Shown here piece after piece: positions 1-6,914 of a stretch of DNA of 10,450 nt. Source of the DNA: DASUFH01 sp036274645 (lineage in GTDB: Bacteria; Acidobacteriota; Terriglobia; 20CM-2-55-15); NCBI GenBank assembly GCA_036274645.1, contig DASUFH010000248.1, forward strand, positions 1-10,450. Direction: 5' to 3'. The stretch's first letter is position 1. Each line of letters starts with the position of its first letter. The translations under genes and the position numbers were made by a program. The notes under the pieces were generated by a model that searched no databases, was not told the origin of the DNA, and was given only the letters and a program-made list of their open reading frames with translations.

Positions 1-249
1 GATGGGTCCACCGAGATCCTCGGCGGGCATACCGCGGACCATGCCATCAGTGGCTTGCATGGAGATGCAGCGGACGCGGCCCTCGCCCAGATGCTGTTGC
101 ACTTCGGCGATGACACTCATCGGCGTGGGCACGTCAAAACCTTCGCTGGTGATCCGAAGCGCCGTGTGGATCGAGGGCTGCTTGCCTTCCGCAAACTCGA
201 CGTCCACGGCCGGTCCGATCACCTGAGATACTTTTCCAACGTTCTTCAT
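1..249 (-). CDS. atpD: F1Fo ATP synthase subunit beta, N-terminal part (cut by window edge)
   Basis: The beta subunit carries the catalytic nucleotide sites of F1 on the cytoplasmic face of the membrane. Only the first 83 codons are present, read from an ATG at 249. The N-terminus (MKNVGKVSQVIGPAVDVEF) and the later stretch GEGRVRCISMQATDGMVRGM are characteristic of the beta-barrel domain of bacterial AtpD. The Walker A loop and catalytic glutamate lie beyond the window. The ATG directly abuts the atpG stop (TAA then ATG, no spacer), so translation is probably coupled to atpG. It is the fourth gene of the operon in this window; an epsilon gene (atpC) would be expected next, outside the view. 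Identification is secure from sequence and context. Confidence 0.97.
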   Translation of the reverse strand, partial: MKNVGKVSQVIGPAVDVEFAEGKQPSIHTALRITSEGFDVPTPMSVIAEVQQHLGEGRVRCISMQATDGMVRGMPAEDLGGPI

Positions 250-1122
250 TTATTGCGCTCCTGCTCCACTGACAACTTCGATGATTTCACGTGTAATCGC
301 GGCCTGACGGATGCGATTCATATTAAGGGTCAGGGTTTCGATCATTTCGCCCGCATTCCGCGAAGCCGTATCCATCGCGGCCATGCGGGCGCCGTGCTCG
401 GACGCCGCCGATTCCAGCAGCGCCCGGTAAACCTGGGTCTCGACATACCGCGGAAGCAGGCGGTTGAACACTTCCTGCGGCGGCTGTTCATAAATGTAGT
501 CGGGAAGGTTGTACTTCCCCGCCGTTTGCGGCTCCGGTTCCGCGTCTACCGGCGCGAGCGGCAGCAGCTTCTCCACGGCGACCCGCTGCTGGATGACGGA
601 CTTGAACTCGTTGTAGACGAGGTAAACCGCGTCGACTTCCTGCTTCGTGTACAGGTCCACGATATGCGCGGAAATGTCCCGCGCATTTCCATAGTCCAGC
701 CGCGAAAAGAAATTGATGTATTCGCCGGCGCTCGGCACGGCCCGCCGCTTGAAGAAGTCGCGGCCCTTCCGGCCCACCGTGTACAAACGCGAAGCGTGGC
801 CGGAATGTTCGCGCAACAGGTTCTGGGTGGCGCGGATCAGATTCGAGTTGAACGCGCCGCACAGGCCACGATCCGCCGTGACGATCACGATGAGGACACG
901 TTCCTCCGGACGCGACTCGAGCAGCGGATGACTGATGCTTTGCGCGGTCTTCGCCAGGTTGGCCAGGACGCGCCGCAACTGCTCCGCATAGGGGCGCGCG
1001 CTCACCACGCGCTCCTGGGCGCGGCGCAGTTTGGCCGCCGAGACGGTTTTCATCGCCTTGGTCAGCTGCTGCGTGTTTTTGACCGACCGGATACGCCGGC
1101 GGATATCAAGAAGACTAGGCAT
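250..1122 (-). CDS. atpG: F1Fo ATP synthase subunit gamma
   Basis: Gamma is the central rotor shaft that turns inside the alpha3-beta3 ring and couples proton flow to ATP synthesis. The 290-residue length is normal for the family. The N-terminal helix has the expected RIRSVKNTQQLTKAMKTVSA stretch (about residues 11-30), the central domain has DRGLCGAFNSN (84-94) and NEFKS (171-175), and the C-terminal helix (about 255-283) carries NRIRQAAITREIIEV, which pairs with the N-terminal helix in the coiled coil. The start is the ATG at 1122; an AAGGAAG sequence lies upstream inside the 23-base gap after atpA. The stop is directly followed by the atpD ATG. No oddity was seen. Confidence 0.97.
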   Translation of the reverse strand: MPSLLDIRRRIRSVKNTQQLTKAMKTVSAAKLRRAQERVVSARPYAEQLRRVLANLAKTAQSISHPLLESRPEERVLIVIVTADRGLCGAFNSNLIRATQNLLREHSGHASRLYTVGRKGRDFFKRRAVPSAGEYINFFSRLDYGNARDISAHIVDLYTKQEVDAVYLVYNEFKSVIQQRVAVEKLLPLAPVDAEPEPQTAGKYNLPDYIYEQPPQEVFNRLLPRYVETQVYRALLESAASEHGARMAAMDTASRNAGEMIETLTLNMNRIRQAAITREIIEVVSGAGAQ

Positions 1123-1145
1123 GCCAGGTCACTTCCTTGCCGGCG

Positions 1146-2669
1146 TTACGCGCTCGCCTTTTCGGCGCGGAACCGCTCTTTCGCTTCCGGCAGAACCTTC
1201 GCCAGCGCGGCTTTGATTTCGTCGTCGATGGTCTTGCGTTCCCGCAGCTTGGCCAGCAGCGCCGACTGGCTCGCGTCGAGGAAGCGATACAGCGACTGTT
1301 CAAACGGCCGGCACTGACTGACCTCGAGGTCGTCGAGGAACCCGTTGGCGCCCGCGTAGATGATGATGACCTGCTTCTCGACCGGCAGCGGCGAATACTG
1401 ATCCTGCTTGAGGATTTCCGTCAGGCGCTGGCCGCGCGACAACTGGGCCAGGGTCACCTTGTCGAGATCCGATCCGAACTGCGCAAATGCGGCCAGTTCG
1501 CGGAACTGCGCGAGATCCAGTCGCAGCGAGCCAGCCACCTGGCGCATCGCCTTGATCTGAGCGCTGCCACCGACGCGCGACACCGAGATACCCACGTTGA
1601 CGGCGGGACGCACACCGGAGTTGAACAGATCGGACTCGAGGAAGATCTGTCCGTCGGTGATCGAAATAACGTTCGTCGGAATGTACGCCGAAACGTCGCC
1701 CGCCTGCGTTTCGATGATCGGCAGAGCGGTCAGCGAACCGCTGCCGTTCTTCTCGCTCATTTTCGCGGCGCGCTCCAGCAAACGGGAGTGCAGGTAGAAC
1801 ACGTCGCCCGGATACGCTTCGCGTCCCGGCGGACGGCGCAGCAGCAGCGAGATTTCGCGATACGCCGCGGCGTGTTTGGAAAGATCGTCGTAGACGCACA
1901 GGGCGTGTCCGCCGTTATCGCGGAAGTACTCGCCGATGGCGCATCCGGCGTAGGGCGCGAGGTACTGCATCGGCGCCGGATCGCTGGCGCTGGCCGAAAC
2001 GACCACCGTGAAATCCATCGCGCCGTTTTCCTGCAGCGTCTTGACCACCTGCGCGACGGTCGATCGCTTCTGGCCGATGGCCACATAGACGCAGATGACG
2101 TTCTGGCCCTTCTGGTTGATGATCGCGTCGATCGCCAGCGCGGTCTTGCCGGTCTGCCGGTCGCCGATGATCAATTCGCGCTGGCCGCGTCCGATCGGAA
2201 TCATCGAGTCCACCGCCTTCATACCGGTCTGCAGCGGCTCTTTCACGGGCTGGCGGGCCACGACGCCCGGAGCGATACGCTCGACCGCCAGCGTCGATGT
2301 GGTCGCAATCGGACCGCGACCGTCAATCGGCTGCGCCAGACTGTTCACCACACGGCCGACCAGCGCTTCGCCGACGGGCACCTCCATGATGCGGCCCGTC
2401 CGCTTGACCTGATCGCCTTCGCGGATTTCCGTGTAATCGCCCAGCAGCACCACGCCGACCTGACTCTCTTCCAGGTTGAGCGCCAGGCCGCGCACGCCAT
2501 GCCCAAACTCGAGCAACTCGCCCGCCATCGCGCGTTCCAGACCGTACACGCGGGCGATACCATCGCCCACGGAAATCACCGTGCCGACCTCACTGATGTC
2601 CACACCGGCGCGGTAACCCTCGATCTGTTCGCGGATGATCCTGCTGATTTCGTCTGCTTTGATTTCCAT
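1146..2669 (-). CDS. atpA: F1Fo ATP synthase subunit alpha
   Basis: Alpha alternates with beta in the F1 ring and holds the non-catalytic nucleotide sites. The 507 residues match the usual 500-515. Visible landmarks in order: an N-terminal barrel with VGTVISVGDGIARVYGL (about 28-44), the Walker A loop GDRQTGKT (169-176), a Walker B-like LCVYDD (257-262), and the conserved SVSRVGG (362-368), whose Arg365 should be the arginine finger that reaches the catalytic site of the neighbouring beta subunit. The C-terminal helical domain follows (about 380-507). The ATG at 2669 is preceded at 6 bases by AGGA. The 102-base gap from atpH is unusually long for this operon and contains an inverted repeat, listed separately. 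Identification is secure. Confidence 0.98.
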   Translation of the reverse strand: MEIKADEISRIIREQIEGYRAGVDISEVGTVISVGDGIARVYGLERAMAGELLEFGHGVRGLALNLEESQVGVVLLGDYTEIREGDQVKRTGRIMEVPVGEALVGRVVNSLAQPIDGRGPIATTSTLAVERIAPGVVARQPVKEPLQTGMKAVDSMIPIGRGQRELIIGDRQTGKTALAIDAIINQKGQNVICVYVAIGQKRSTVAQVVKTLQENGAMDFTVVVSASASDPAPMQYLAPYAGCAIGEYFRDNGGHALCVYDDLSKHAAAYREISLLLRRPPGREAYPGDVFYLHSRLLERAAKMSEKNGSGSLTALPIIETQAGDVSAYIPTNVISITDGQIFLESDLFNSGVRPAVNVGISVSRVGGSAQIKAMRQVAGSLRLDLAQFRELAAFAQFGSDLDKVTLAQLSRGQRLTEILKQDQYSPLPVEKQVIIIYAGANGFLDDLEVSQCRPFEQSLYRFLDASQSALLAKLRERKTIDDEIKAALAKVLPEAKERFRAEKASA

Positions 2670-2687
2670 TCGGATCCTTTGGTTCCC

Positions 2688-2721
2688 CGGCTGCTCCCTG
2701 TCGGGCCTGTATTCGCAGCCG
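2688..2721 (-). promoter_or_regulatory. Inverted repeat in the atpH-atpA spacer, ahead of the atpA ribosome binding site
   Basis: CGGCTGC (2688-2694) and GCAGCCG (2715-2721) are perfect 7-base complements around a 20-base loop, and the loop holds a further small CCC/GGG pairing (2696-2705). In the minus-strand mRNA this hairpin would sit about 19 bases upstream of the atpA start. It has no U-run after it, so it does not look like a terminator. It might be a processing or mRNA-stability element that sets alpha against delta dosage, or it could be chance in GC-rich DNA. Confidence 0.35.
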
Positions 2722-2771
2722 CTTATTTAAAGAAGAGCTTCAAACGATGTTTCCGACTGCCGGCGACTTCC

Positions 2772-3305
2772 CTATTTCGCAGTCATCCGGTTTCTGAATG
2801 TCTTTAATTGCTGGCGCATCGACCCGTCGTAGATGGTGCTGCCCACCTGCGCAACAACTCCGCCGATCAACGCCGGATCGACGGAAACCTCCATGCGCAC
2901 CTGACGCCCCGTGGCCTGCTCCAGCTTCGCGCGCAACGCGCTTTGCTCGGAGTCGTCCAGCGGCTGGGCCGAAGTCACATGAGCGCGGACAACCCCCATG
3001 CGCTCATCGAGGAACTTGCGGTAGGCGGCAACCACATCCCCCAGCAGATCCATGCGGTTGCGCGCGACCAGCAAATCCAGAAAGCGGCGGACCGGCGCAA
3101 TGAAACCGGCAGCGTCGGCGATCTTGTTGAGCAGGGCCTGACGGCGCTCAATCGAGACCGTCGGATTTTCCAGCACCTGCGTGGCTTCGGGCTCGGTGGC
3201 CAGAATCGCAACAAAGCCATCGAGCTGAATCAGCCCGGTCTCGGCGTCATTCGGATAAAGCACATCCATCAACGCTTTCGCGTAACGGTTGGCGGCAACA
3301 GACAA
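2772..3305 (-). CDS. atpH: F1Fo ATP synthase subunit delta
   Basis: Delta (OSCP homologue) clamps the peripheral stalk to the top of F1. The 177 residues are normal for the family. The N-terminal helical domain begins ANRYAKALMDVL, and the C-terminal OSCP/delta signature is visible as DPALIGGVVAQVGSTIYDGS (143-162), followed by the usual basic end. The start is a TTG at 3305: GAGGAG (3314-3319) lies 8 bases upstream, and no ATG or GTG in frame sits close by. It is the first gene of the operon, behind a clear promoter. In many bacteria atpF, encoding the partner stalk subunit b, lies immediately upstream; here it does not. Confidence in the identity is high and in the TTG start is good. Confidence 0.96.
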   Translation of the reverse strand: MSVAANRYAKALMDVLYPNDAETGLIQLDGFVAILATEPEATQVLENPTVSIERRQALLNKIADAAGFIAPVRRFLDLLVARNRMDLLGDVVAAYRKFLDERMGVVRAHVTSAQPLDDSEQSALRAKLEQATGRQVRMEVSVDPALIGGVVAQVGSTIYDGSMRQQLKTFRNRMTAK

Positions 3306-3313
3306 TGATTTTT

Positions 3314-3319
3314 CTCCTC
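3314..3319 (-). promoter_or_regulatory. Ribosome binding site that fixes the TTG start of atpH
   Basis: On the minus strand GAGGAG is followed by 8 bases and then TTG. This is the best Shine-Dalgarno match in the leader and decides the start at the rare TTG codon. Confidence 0.75.
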
Positions 3320-3384
3320 GGAAGACCAGGGCGGTTTAATGACGTGGATGTCGGCGGCCCTCACCCTTCCCGGCAAACCGTCGG

Positions 3385-3413
3385 AAAGTAGCATCCACAA
3401 ATTGAAGTGTCAA
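3385..3413 (-). promoter_or_regulatory. Sigma70-type promoter for the atpHAGD operon
   Basis: On the minus strand a perfect TTGACA (3408-3413) is followed by a 17-base spacer and TACTTT (3385-3390), which keeps the first, second and last bases of TATAAT. Transcription would start near 3378, giving a leader of roughly 70 bases before the atpH start. The position directly upstream of the first F1 gene supports the call. Confidence 0.7.
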
Positions 3414-3457
3414 GAACGAAGCGAGCCCCCGAGCGCCTGTGCTACGATCCGATTCAT

Positions 3458-3462
3458 AGGAA
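3458..3462 (+). promoter_or_regulatory. Shine-Dalgarno of the small leader reading frame
   Basis: AGGAA lies 7 bases ahead of the ATG at 3470, an ideal spacing. By contrast, no comparable sequence precedes the aldehyde dehydrogenase ATG at 3523. Confidence 0.5.
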
Positions 3463-3469
3463 CTCGATA

Positions 3470-3523
3470 ATGTCCACGGCAATTCGTTACACCTCAACGG
3501 ATTTTGATCTCCCCGCGCGATAA
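3470..3523 (+). CDS. 17-codon leader reading frame overlapping the aldehyde dehydrogenase start
   Basis: The reading frame encodes MSTAIRYTSTDFDLPAR and ends in TAA, which overlaps the next gene's ATG as TAATG. It has a well-spaced Shine-Dalgarno (AGGAA), whereas the dehydrogenase has none. Ribosomes terminating here could therefore restart on the dehydrogenase. An alternative reading is that this is the remnant of a lost gene: the peptide resembles the usual N-terminus of Uma2 (DUF820) family proteins, from memory and over few residues. The two readings are compatible, with a decayed gene start donating a ribosome binding site. Nothing proves that the peptide has a function. Confidence 0.4.
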   Translation: MSTAIRYTSTDFDLPAR

Positions 3524-4953
3524 TGCCGCGGCCAGAACCATTCATTACCGGCTTTACGCACACGATTGACGGACGGGCGGAAACGAGCGCCCGCACATTC
3601 GATGTCATCGATCCCGCAACCGAAGAGCCCCTTGCGCAATGCCCGGACGCGTCGCCGGAACAACTCGATCTTGCCGTCGGCGCGGCCCGGCGCGCGTTTC
3701 AGGCCTGGTCCGCGCTGCCGTTCGACAAACGACGGGAGTACCTCATCCGGTTCGCACGCGCCATCCATGAGCGGATCGACCACCTGGCGCCCCTGCTGAC
3801 GCGCGAAACGGGAAAACCGCTGGCGGCGGCGCGGGCGGAGATCGCCTACGCTCCGATTCAGGTCGAGAAACTCACGTCGATCACCATCGCCAGCGAAACG
3901 CTCCGGGATGACGCCGGCGGATGGATCGAATTGCGCTACCGGCCGCTCGGAATCGTCGGGATCATCACGCCCTGGAATGTGCCTGCGGCCATCGCGATGG
4001 GCCGGATCGTCCAGGCGCTCTACACGGGCAATACCGTCATCGAAAAGCCGTCGCCGTATGCGCCGTTGACGCTGCTCCGCATCGGTGAGATTGCGCGCGA
4101 CACGCTGCCGGCCGGAGCGCTGAACGTCGTGGCGGGAGGATCGGAACTGGGATCGGCCATGGCGACCCATCCCGGCATCGACAAGATCGCGTTTACCGGC
4201 TCCGTCCCCACTGGAAAGAAGGTATTCGCCGCCGGCGCGTCGAATCTGAAACGAGTCACCCTCGAACTGGGAGGCAACGACGCCGCAATCGTCCTGGACG
4301 ATATCGATGTCGGAGCGGCCACGCCAAAACTGTTCTGGGCGGCGTTCGCCAACTGCGGACAGATCTGCGTGGCCATCAAACGGCTGTACGTCCACGACAG
4401 CGTGTACGAGCCGATCTGCGAAAAACTGGCGGAGATGGCGCGAACCGTCAAAGTCGGCAACGGCCTGGACCCCGGAGTGGAGATCGGACCGGTTCAAAAC
4501 CGCATGCAGTACGAACGAGTCCTCGGAATCCTTGAAGACACCCGGCAACGCGGCGCCCGGATTCTTGCCGGAGGGCACGCGCTCGACGGACCGGGGTACT
4601 TCGTTGCGCCGACCATCGTGTCCGATATCGCCGAGGGAACCCGGCTGGTCGACGAGGAACCGTTCGGGCCGATTCTGCCGGTTCTGCGTTACAGCGATGT
4701 CGATGACGCGATCCGGCGCGCCAACCACACGCGCTACGGGCTGGGCGGTTCGGTGTGGACGACGAATCTGGCCAGGGGAGCGGAAATTGCCGCGCGTCTG
4801 GAAGTGGGTACGGCATGGGTGAATCAGCACGTCACGCCTGAGCCATCGATTCCATTCGGAGGCGCGAAGGAATCCGGATTCGGCCGAGAGTATTCCGCGC
4901 TGGGGTTGAAGAGCTACATGGAAGCGCAGGTCATCAGCGTGGCTCGAGGATAA
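3523..4953 (+). CDS. NAD(P)-dependent aldehyde dehydrogenase, substrate unknown
   Basis: This is a complete 476-residue member of the aldehyde dehydrogenase superfamily, which oxidises aldehydes to carboxylates (or acyl-CoA in some branches) in the cytoplasm. All catalytic landmarks are present: Asn152 in PWNVP, the cofactor-binding Lys175 in IEKPS, FTGS (225-228), the general base Glu248 in ELGG, the nucleophile Cys282 in FANCGQIC, and EEPFGP (378-383) with the cofactor-contacting Glu379. The C-terminal PFGGAKESGFGRE (444-456) is typical for non-acylating enzymes. The ATG at 3523 is the first start in its frame, since an in-frame TGA lies at 3505. It has no Shine-Dalgarno and overlaps the stop of the leader frame. 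It converges on the DUF1080 gene with a 17-base gap. There is no partner gene, so the substrate cannot be deduced. Confidence 0.95.
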   Translation: MPRPEPFITGFTHTIDGRAETSARTFDVIDPATEEPLAQCPDASPEQLDLAVGAARRAFQAWSALPFDKRREYLIRFARAIHERIDHLAPLLTRETGKPLAAARAEIAYAPIQVEKLTSITIASETLRDDAGGWIELRYRPLGIVGIITPWNVPAAIAMGRIVQALYTGNTVIEKPSPYAPLTLLRIGEIARDTLPAGALNVVAGGSELGSAMATHPGIDKIAFTGSVPTGKKVFAAGASNLKRVTLELGGNDAAIVLDDIDVGAATPKLFWAAFANCGQICVAIKRLYVHDSVYEPICEKLAEMARTVKVGNGLDPGVEIGPVQNRMQYERVLGILEDTRQRGARILAGGHALDGPGYFVAPTIVSDIAEGTRLVDEEPFGPILPVLRYSDVDDAIRRANHTRYGLGGSVWTTNLARGAEIAARLEVGTAWVNQHVTPEPSIPFGGAKESGFGREYSALGLKSYMEAQVISVARG

Positions 4954-4970
4954 TCCTTTCCCCGTCTGCT

Positions 4971-5603
4971 TCAGTCCTTCTGGATTTCCCGGATCCGGAC
5001 CGCGCGATACTCGACAACGCCCGCTTCACCCTGCAGACCGATATATCCCCTCGGGTTCGCGAGTCCGGTCGCCTGCGTCAGCACGGTTCCGTTCAGCGTC
5101 ACCTTGATCGTGTCGCCGCGGACCTCGATATCGAAGGTCTGCCATTCCCCGGTCGCCTTCGCAGCCTGAAACGCGGCCTGGGAATCGAAAGTGGTCTCAC
5201 CGCCGCGATTGCCGTGACGATAAATGTTGCCGATCAGGAGGGGATTCGCGCTCTTGTTCCGCGTGACGTCGCGAGCCTGCACCTGATAGCTGCTGCCCGG
5301 CCAGCCGCGCATGAAGATCGAGTCGCCGACGGCCCGGACGAACACGCCGCTGTCGGCGTTGTCGGTCAGGAAACGGACCTCTACCTGGAGTTGAAAATCA
5401 CCATACTGCTCGGCGGAGCGAAGCCATCCGCTGTTCCCTTCGACATGCAGAACGCCGTCCTTCAGCTTGAATGTATCCGCGGCGCTGTTTTGGGTTTTCC
5501 AGCCGTCGAGACTTTTGCCGTCAAAGAGTGTCTTGAATTCGGTCTCGGCAAAGGCGGCCCCGGCATATGCCATGAACGCCGCAAGAAACAGAACCAATCG
5601 CAT
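4971..5603 (-). CDS. Secreted DUF1080 protein (3-keto-disaccharide hydrolase-like domain)
   Basis: A 210-residue protein with a signal peptide (about 1-19, cleavage after AFA) followed by one DUF1080 domain (PF06439), a concanavalin-like beta-sandwich. Family landmarks are FKTLFDGKSLDGWK (23-36), DGVLHVEG (49-56), DSGVFVRA (84-91), SYQVQARD (105-112), GEWQTFDIEVRGDTIKVTLNG (split across 152-172) and RGYIGLQGE (185-193). Some characterised members hydrolyse 3-keto-glycosides, while most are uncharacterised, so the activity is an inference. The start is ATG at 5603; a GTG one codon upstream (5606) is equally possible. It is the last gene of the five-gene operon, 2-5 bases after the DUF6152 stop and without a clear Shine-Dalgarno, so translation is probably coupled. 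No keto-sugar oxidoreductase is nearby. Confidence 0.9.
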   Translation of the reverse strand: MRLVLFLAAFMAYAGAAFAETEFKTLFDGKSLDGWKTQNSAADTFKLKDGVLHVEGNSGWLRSAEQYGDFQLQVEVRFLTDNADSGVFVRAVGDSIFMRGWPGSSYQVQARDVTRNKSANPLLIGNIYRHGNRGGETTFDSQAAFQAAKATGEWQTFDIEVRGDTIKVTLNGTVLTQATGLANPRGYIGLQGEAGVVEYRAVRIREIQKD

Positions 5604-5608
5604 CACGT

Positions 5609-6022
5609 TTACTGCTGCGGCTGCTGCGCGTTGGTATTGGACGTTCCGGCAAACAACCGGCGGCCGTTAAGCGTGATGGAGTTCACGTTGGCGGTCGGAG
5701 TGCCGTTGCGGGCCTGCCAGCCTTCGGCAACGAGTGGCGTACCGACCGGAAGATCTTCCTTCTTCCAGCCGTTGCGGATCAGCTGATTCGCGTTACCGGT
5801 CTCCAGCGCCCAATTGACCACCTTGCCATCGGGGCCCGTGACATCGATATAGATCCAGGCATGCGGATTTCCCCACTTCATCGACGTCACCTTTCCGGTG
5901 AGCTTCACCGGCTTGTTCTCGTCGAACTCCGCGGTAAAGGAGTGATGCGCCCCGAGGGGCGCGGCCGCGAGCATCCATGTCAGGACGCCCGCCGCAACGA
6001 CGCTCTTTGCGATCACGTTCAT
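5609..6022 (-). CDS. DUF6152 family secreted protein, function unknown
   Basis: A 137-residue protein with a signal peptide (about 1-25, APLGA) and a small beta-rich domain. The sequence HHSFTAEFDENKPVKLTG (26-43), then WGNPHAWIYIDV (50-61), NWALETG (70-76) and the later GTPTANVNSITLNGRRLFAG (107-126) match the DUF6152 family, common in Acidobacteria and some Proteobacteria. If the signal peptidase cuts after Ala25, the mature protein begins His-His, and a further His54 sits in the conserved NPHAW motif. This is suggestive of metal binding, but no function is established to my knowledge. The ATG at 6022 follows the upstream stop by one base, and a GGAG lies inside the end of the upstream gene. 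The Gln/Asn-rich tail (128-137) is probably disordered. Confidence 0.9.
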   Translation of the reverse strand: MNVIAKSVVAAGVLTWMLAAAPLGAHHSFTAEFDENKPVKLTGKVTSMKWGNPHAWIYIDVTGPDGKVVNWALETGNANQLIRNGWKKEDLPVGTPLVAEGWQARNGTPTANVNSITLNGRRLFAGTSNTNAQQPQQ

Positions 6023-6023
6023 G

Positions 6024-6914
6024 CTATTTCTCCTTTTCCTGCTTTGCGGCCCGGGCCGCGTCCTTAACTTCCTTCAAGTGCTGCAGATCACCGTTGTCTT
6101 CGTGGCAGGCCACTTCCAGCAACTGGTCGTCTCGCCGGGTGTCTCCGTCCTGAACGGTTCTCCGGTTCAGCGGCATCTGGATGGTCCAGGGGCGCGTGTA
6201 GACTACCGGATCGGTAACGGTGGCGCGATAGGTGATGGTATTCGCGTCGACGGGAATGAATTCCTCTACGACGTGTTGCGCATGACTCACGATGTCGCCT
6301 CGCTCGTTCAGCCAGGCCTTGCCGTTGAAGTTCGTCGTCTCCACCACCAGTGTGTCGCCTTCCCAGTGGCCGACCGAGTCTCCCTGCCACAGCCTGACGT
6401 TGTCCGGCAGGTGCGGCCGGTTATCGAGTGGGATGATGCGCCACGACATCCGCTCGAACAACATGACGACATAACCGGGTGGCTGCAGGATCTGATAGGG
6501 CGACGGCGTGTACATCGATCGCGGCACGCCGGCGACAAAGCAGTGCGCCGTCGGATCGTCATAGCCGCGTTCGGGCAGTTCGCGCTCAATCCGCTCGGCC
6601 CGCGCCCACTCCTGATACGGGAGTCTGCGGTCGGGCGGATCGACCACCACTCCGCCCGTGCCAGGCGTGAGGAAGTCCCGCGGATTCTGTTCCAGCCCAT
6701 AATTGGCGCCGCTGGAACTCGCCAGGTACATACCGGTCAGGTCGGGCTTTCCATCCGGCATGCGGCGAACAGGTTCGGATGCTCCACGGCCTCCCCGGGC
6801 GGCGCCTCCCCGTCCGGCGCCGCCGCGGCCGCGCTGTTGGGCCGGCGCCAGAAGCGCGGCAAACGGAACCACGAGCATCGTCACGATCAGGGCGCGTCTG
6901 AATGCGCGTTTCAT
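6024..6914 (-). CDS. Secreted protein of the 'DGKPDL.G' family, copy 2, with Arg-Gly-rich linker; function unknown
   Basis: A 296-residue protein with a signal peptide (about 1-25, cleavage after APA), a low-complexity Arg/Gly/Ala linker (about 28-46), then a domain beginning MPDGKPDLTGMY (52-63). Further blocks are CFVAGVPRSMY (125-135), GDSVGHWEGDTLVVETTNFNG (split across 178-198) and YRATVTDPVVYTRPWTI (229-245). It is a paralogue of the gene just upstream. The only two cysteines, Cys125 and Cys270, match the only two in the mature part of that paralogue, pointing to a disulfide. The reading frame is open further upstream, but the ATG at 6914 is chosen because it is followed by the signal peptide, has GGAGG 6 bases upstream, and overlaps the previous stop as ATGA. 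I recognise the family as a recurrent hypothetical protein of Acidobacteria; the biochemical role is unknown. Confidence 0.88.
   Translation of the reverse strand: MKRAFRRALIVTMLVVPFAALLAPAQQRGRGGAGRGGAARGGRGASEPVRRMPDGKPDLTGMYLASSSGANYGLEQNPRDFLTPGTGGVVVDPPDRRLPYQEWARAERIERELPERGYDDPTAHCFVAGVPRSMYTPSPYQILQPPGYVVMLFERMSWRIIPLDNRPHLPDNVRLWQGDSVGHWEGDTLVVETTNFNGKAWLNERGDIVSHAQHVVEEFIPVDANTITYRATVTDPVVYTRPWTIQMPLNRRTVQDGDTRRDDQLLEVACHEDNGDLQHLKEVKDAARAAKQEKEK

Noticed and set aside
55..1317. Long plus-strand open frame (420 codons) opposite atpG and its flanks
   Set aside because: It is antisense to genuine ATP synthase genes, has no recognisable motif, and is rich in Arg/His/Gln as expected for the shadow of a GC-rich coding frame.
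1137..2807. 556-codon plus-strand open frame opposite atpA
   Set aside because: It is fully antisense to a conserved atpA, with a composition dominated by Arg, Asp, His and Gln and no domain; a GC-driven shadow.
3466..3471. GATAAT as a -10 element for the aldehyde dehydrogenase
   Set aside because: It overlaps the leader ATG and has no acceptable -35 hexamer at 16-18 bases upstream. I could not identify a convincing promoter for this gene.
3487..4830. 447-codon minus-strand open frame opposite the aldehyde dehydrogenase
   Set aside because: Antisense to an intact enzyme with all catalytic residues; no start context or motif of its own.
4954..4970. Bidirectional terminator between the convergent aldehyde dehydrogenase and DUF1080 genes
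   Set aside because: Only 17 pyrimidine-rich bases separate the stops, and no inverted repeat is visible.
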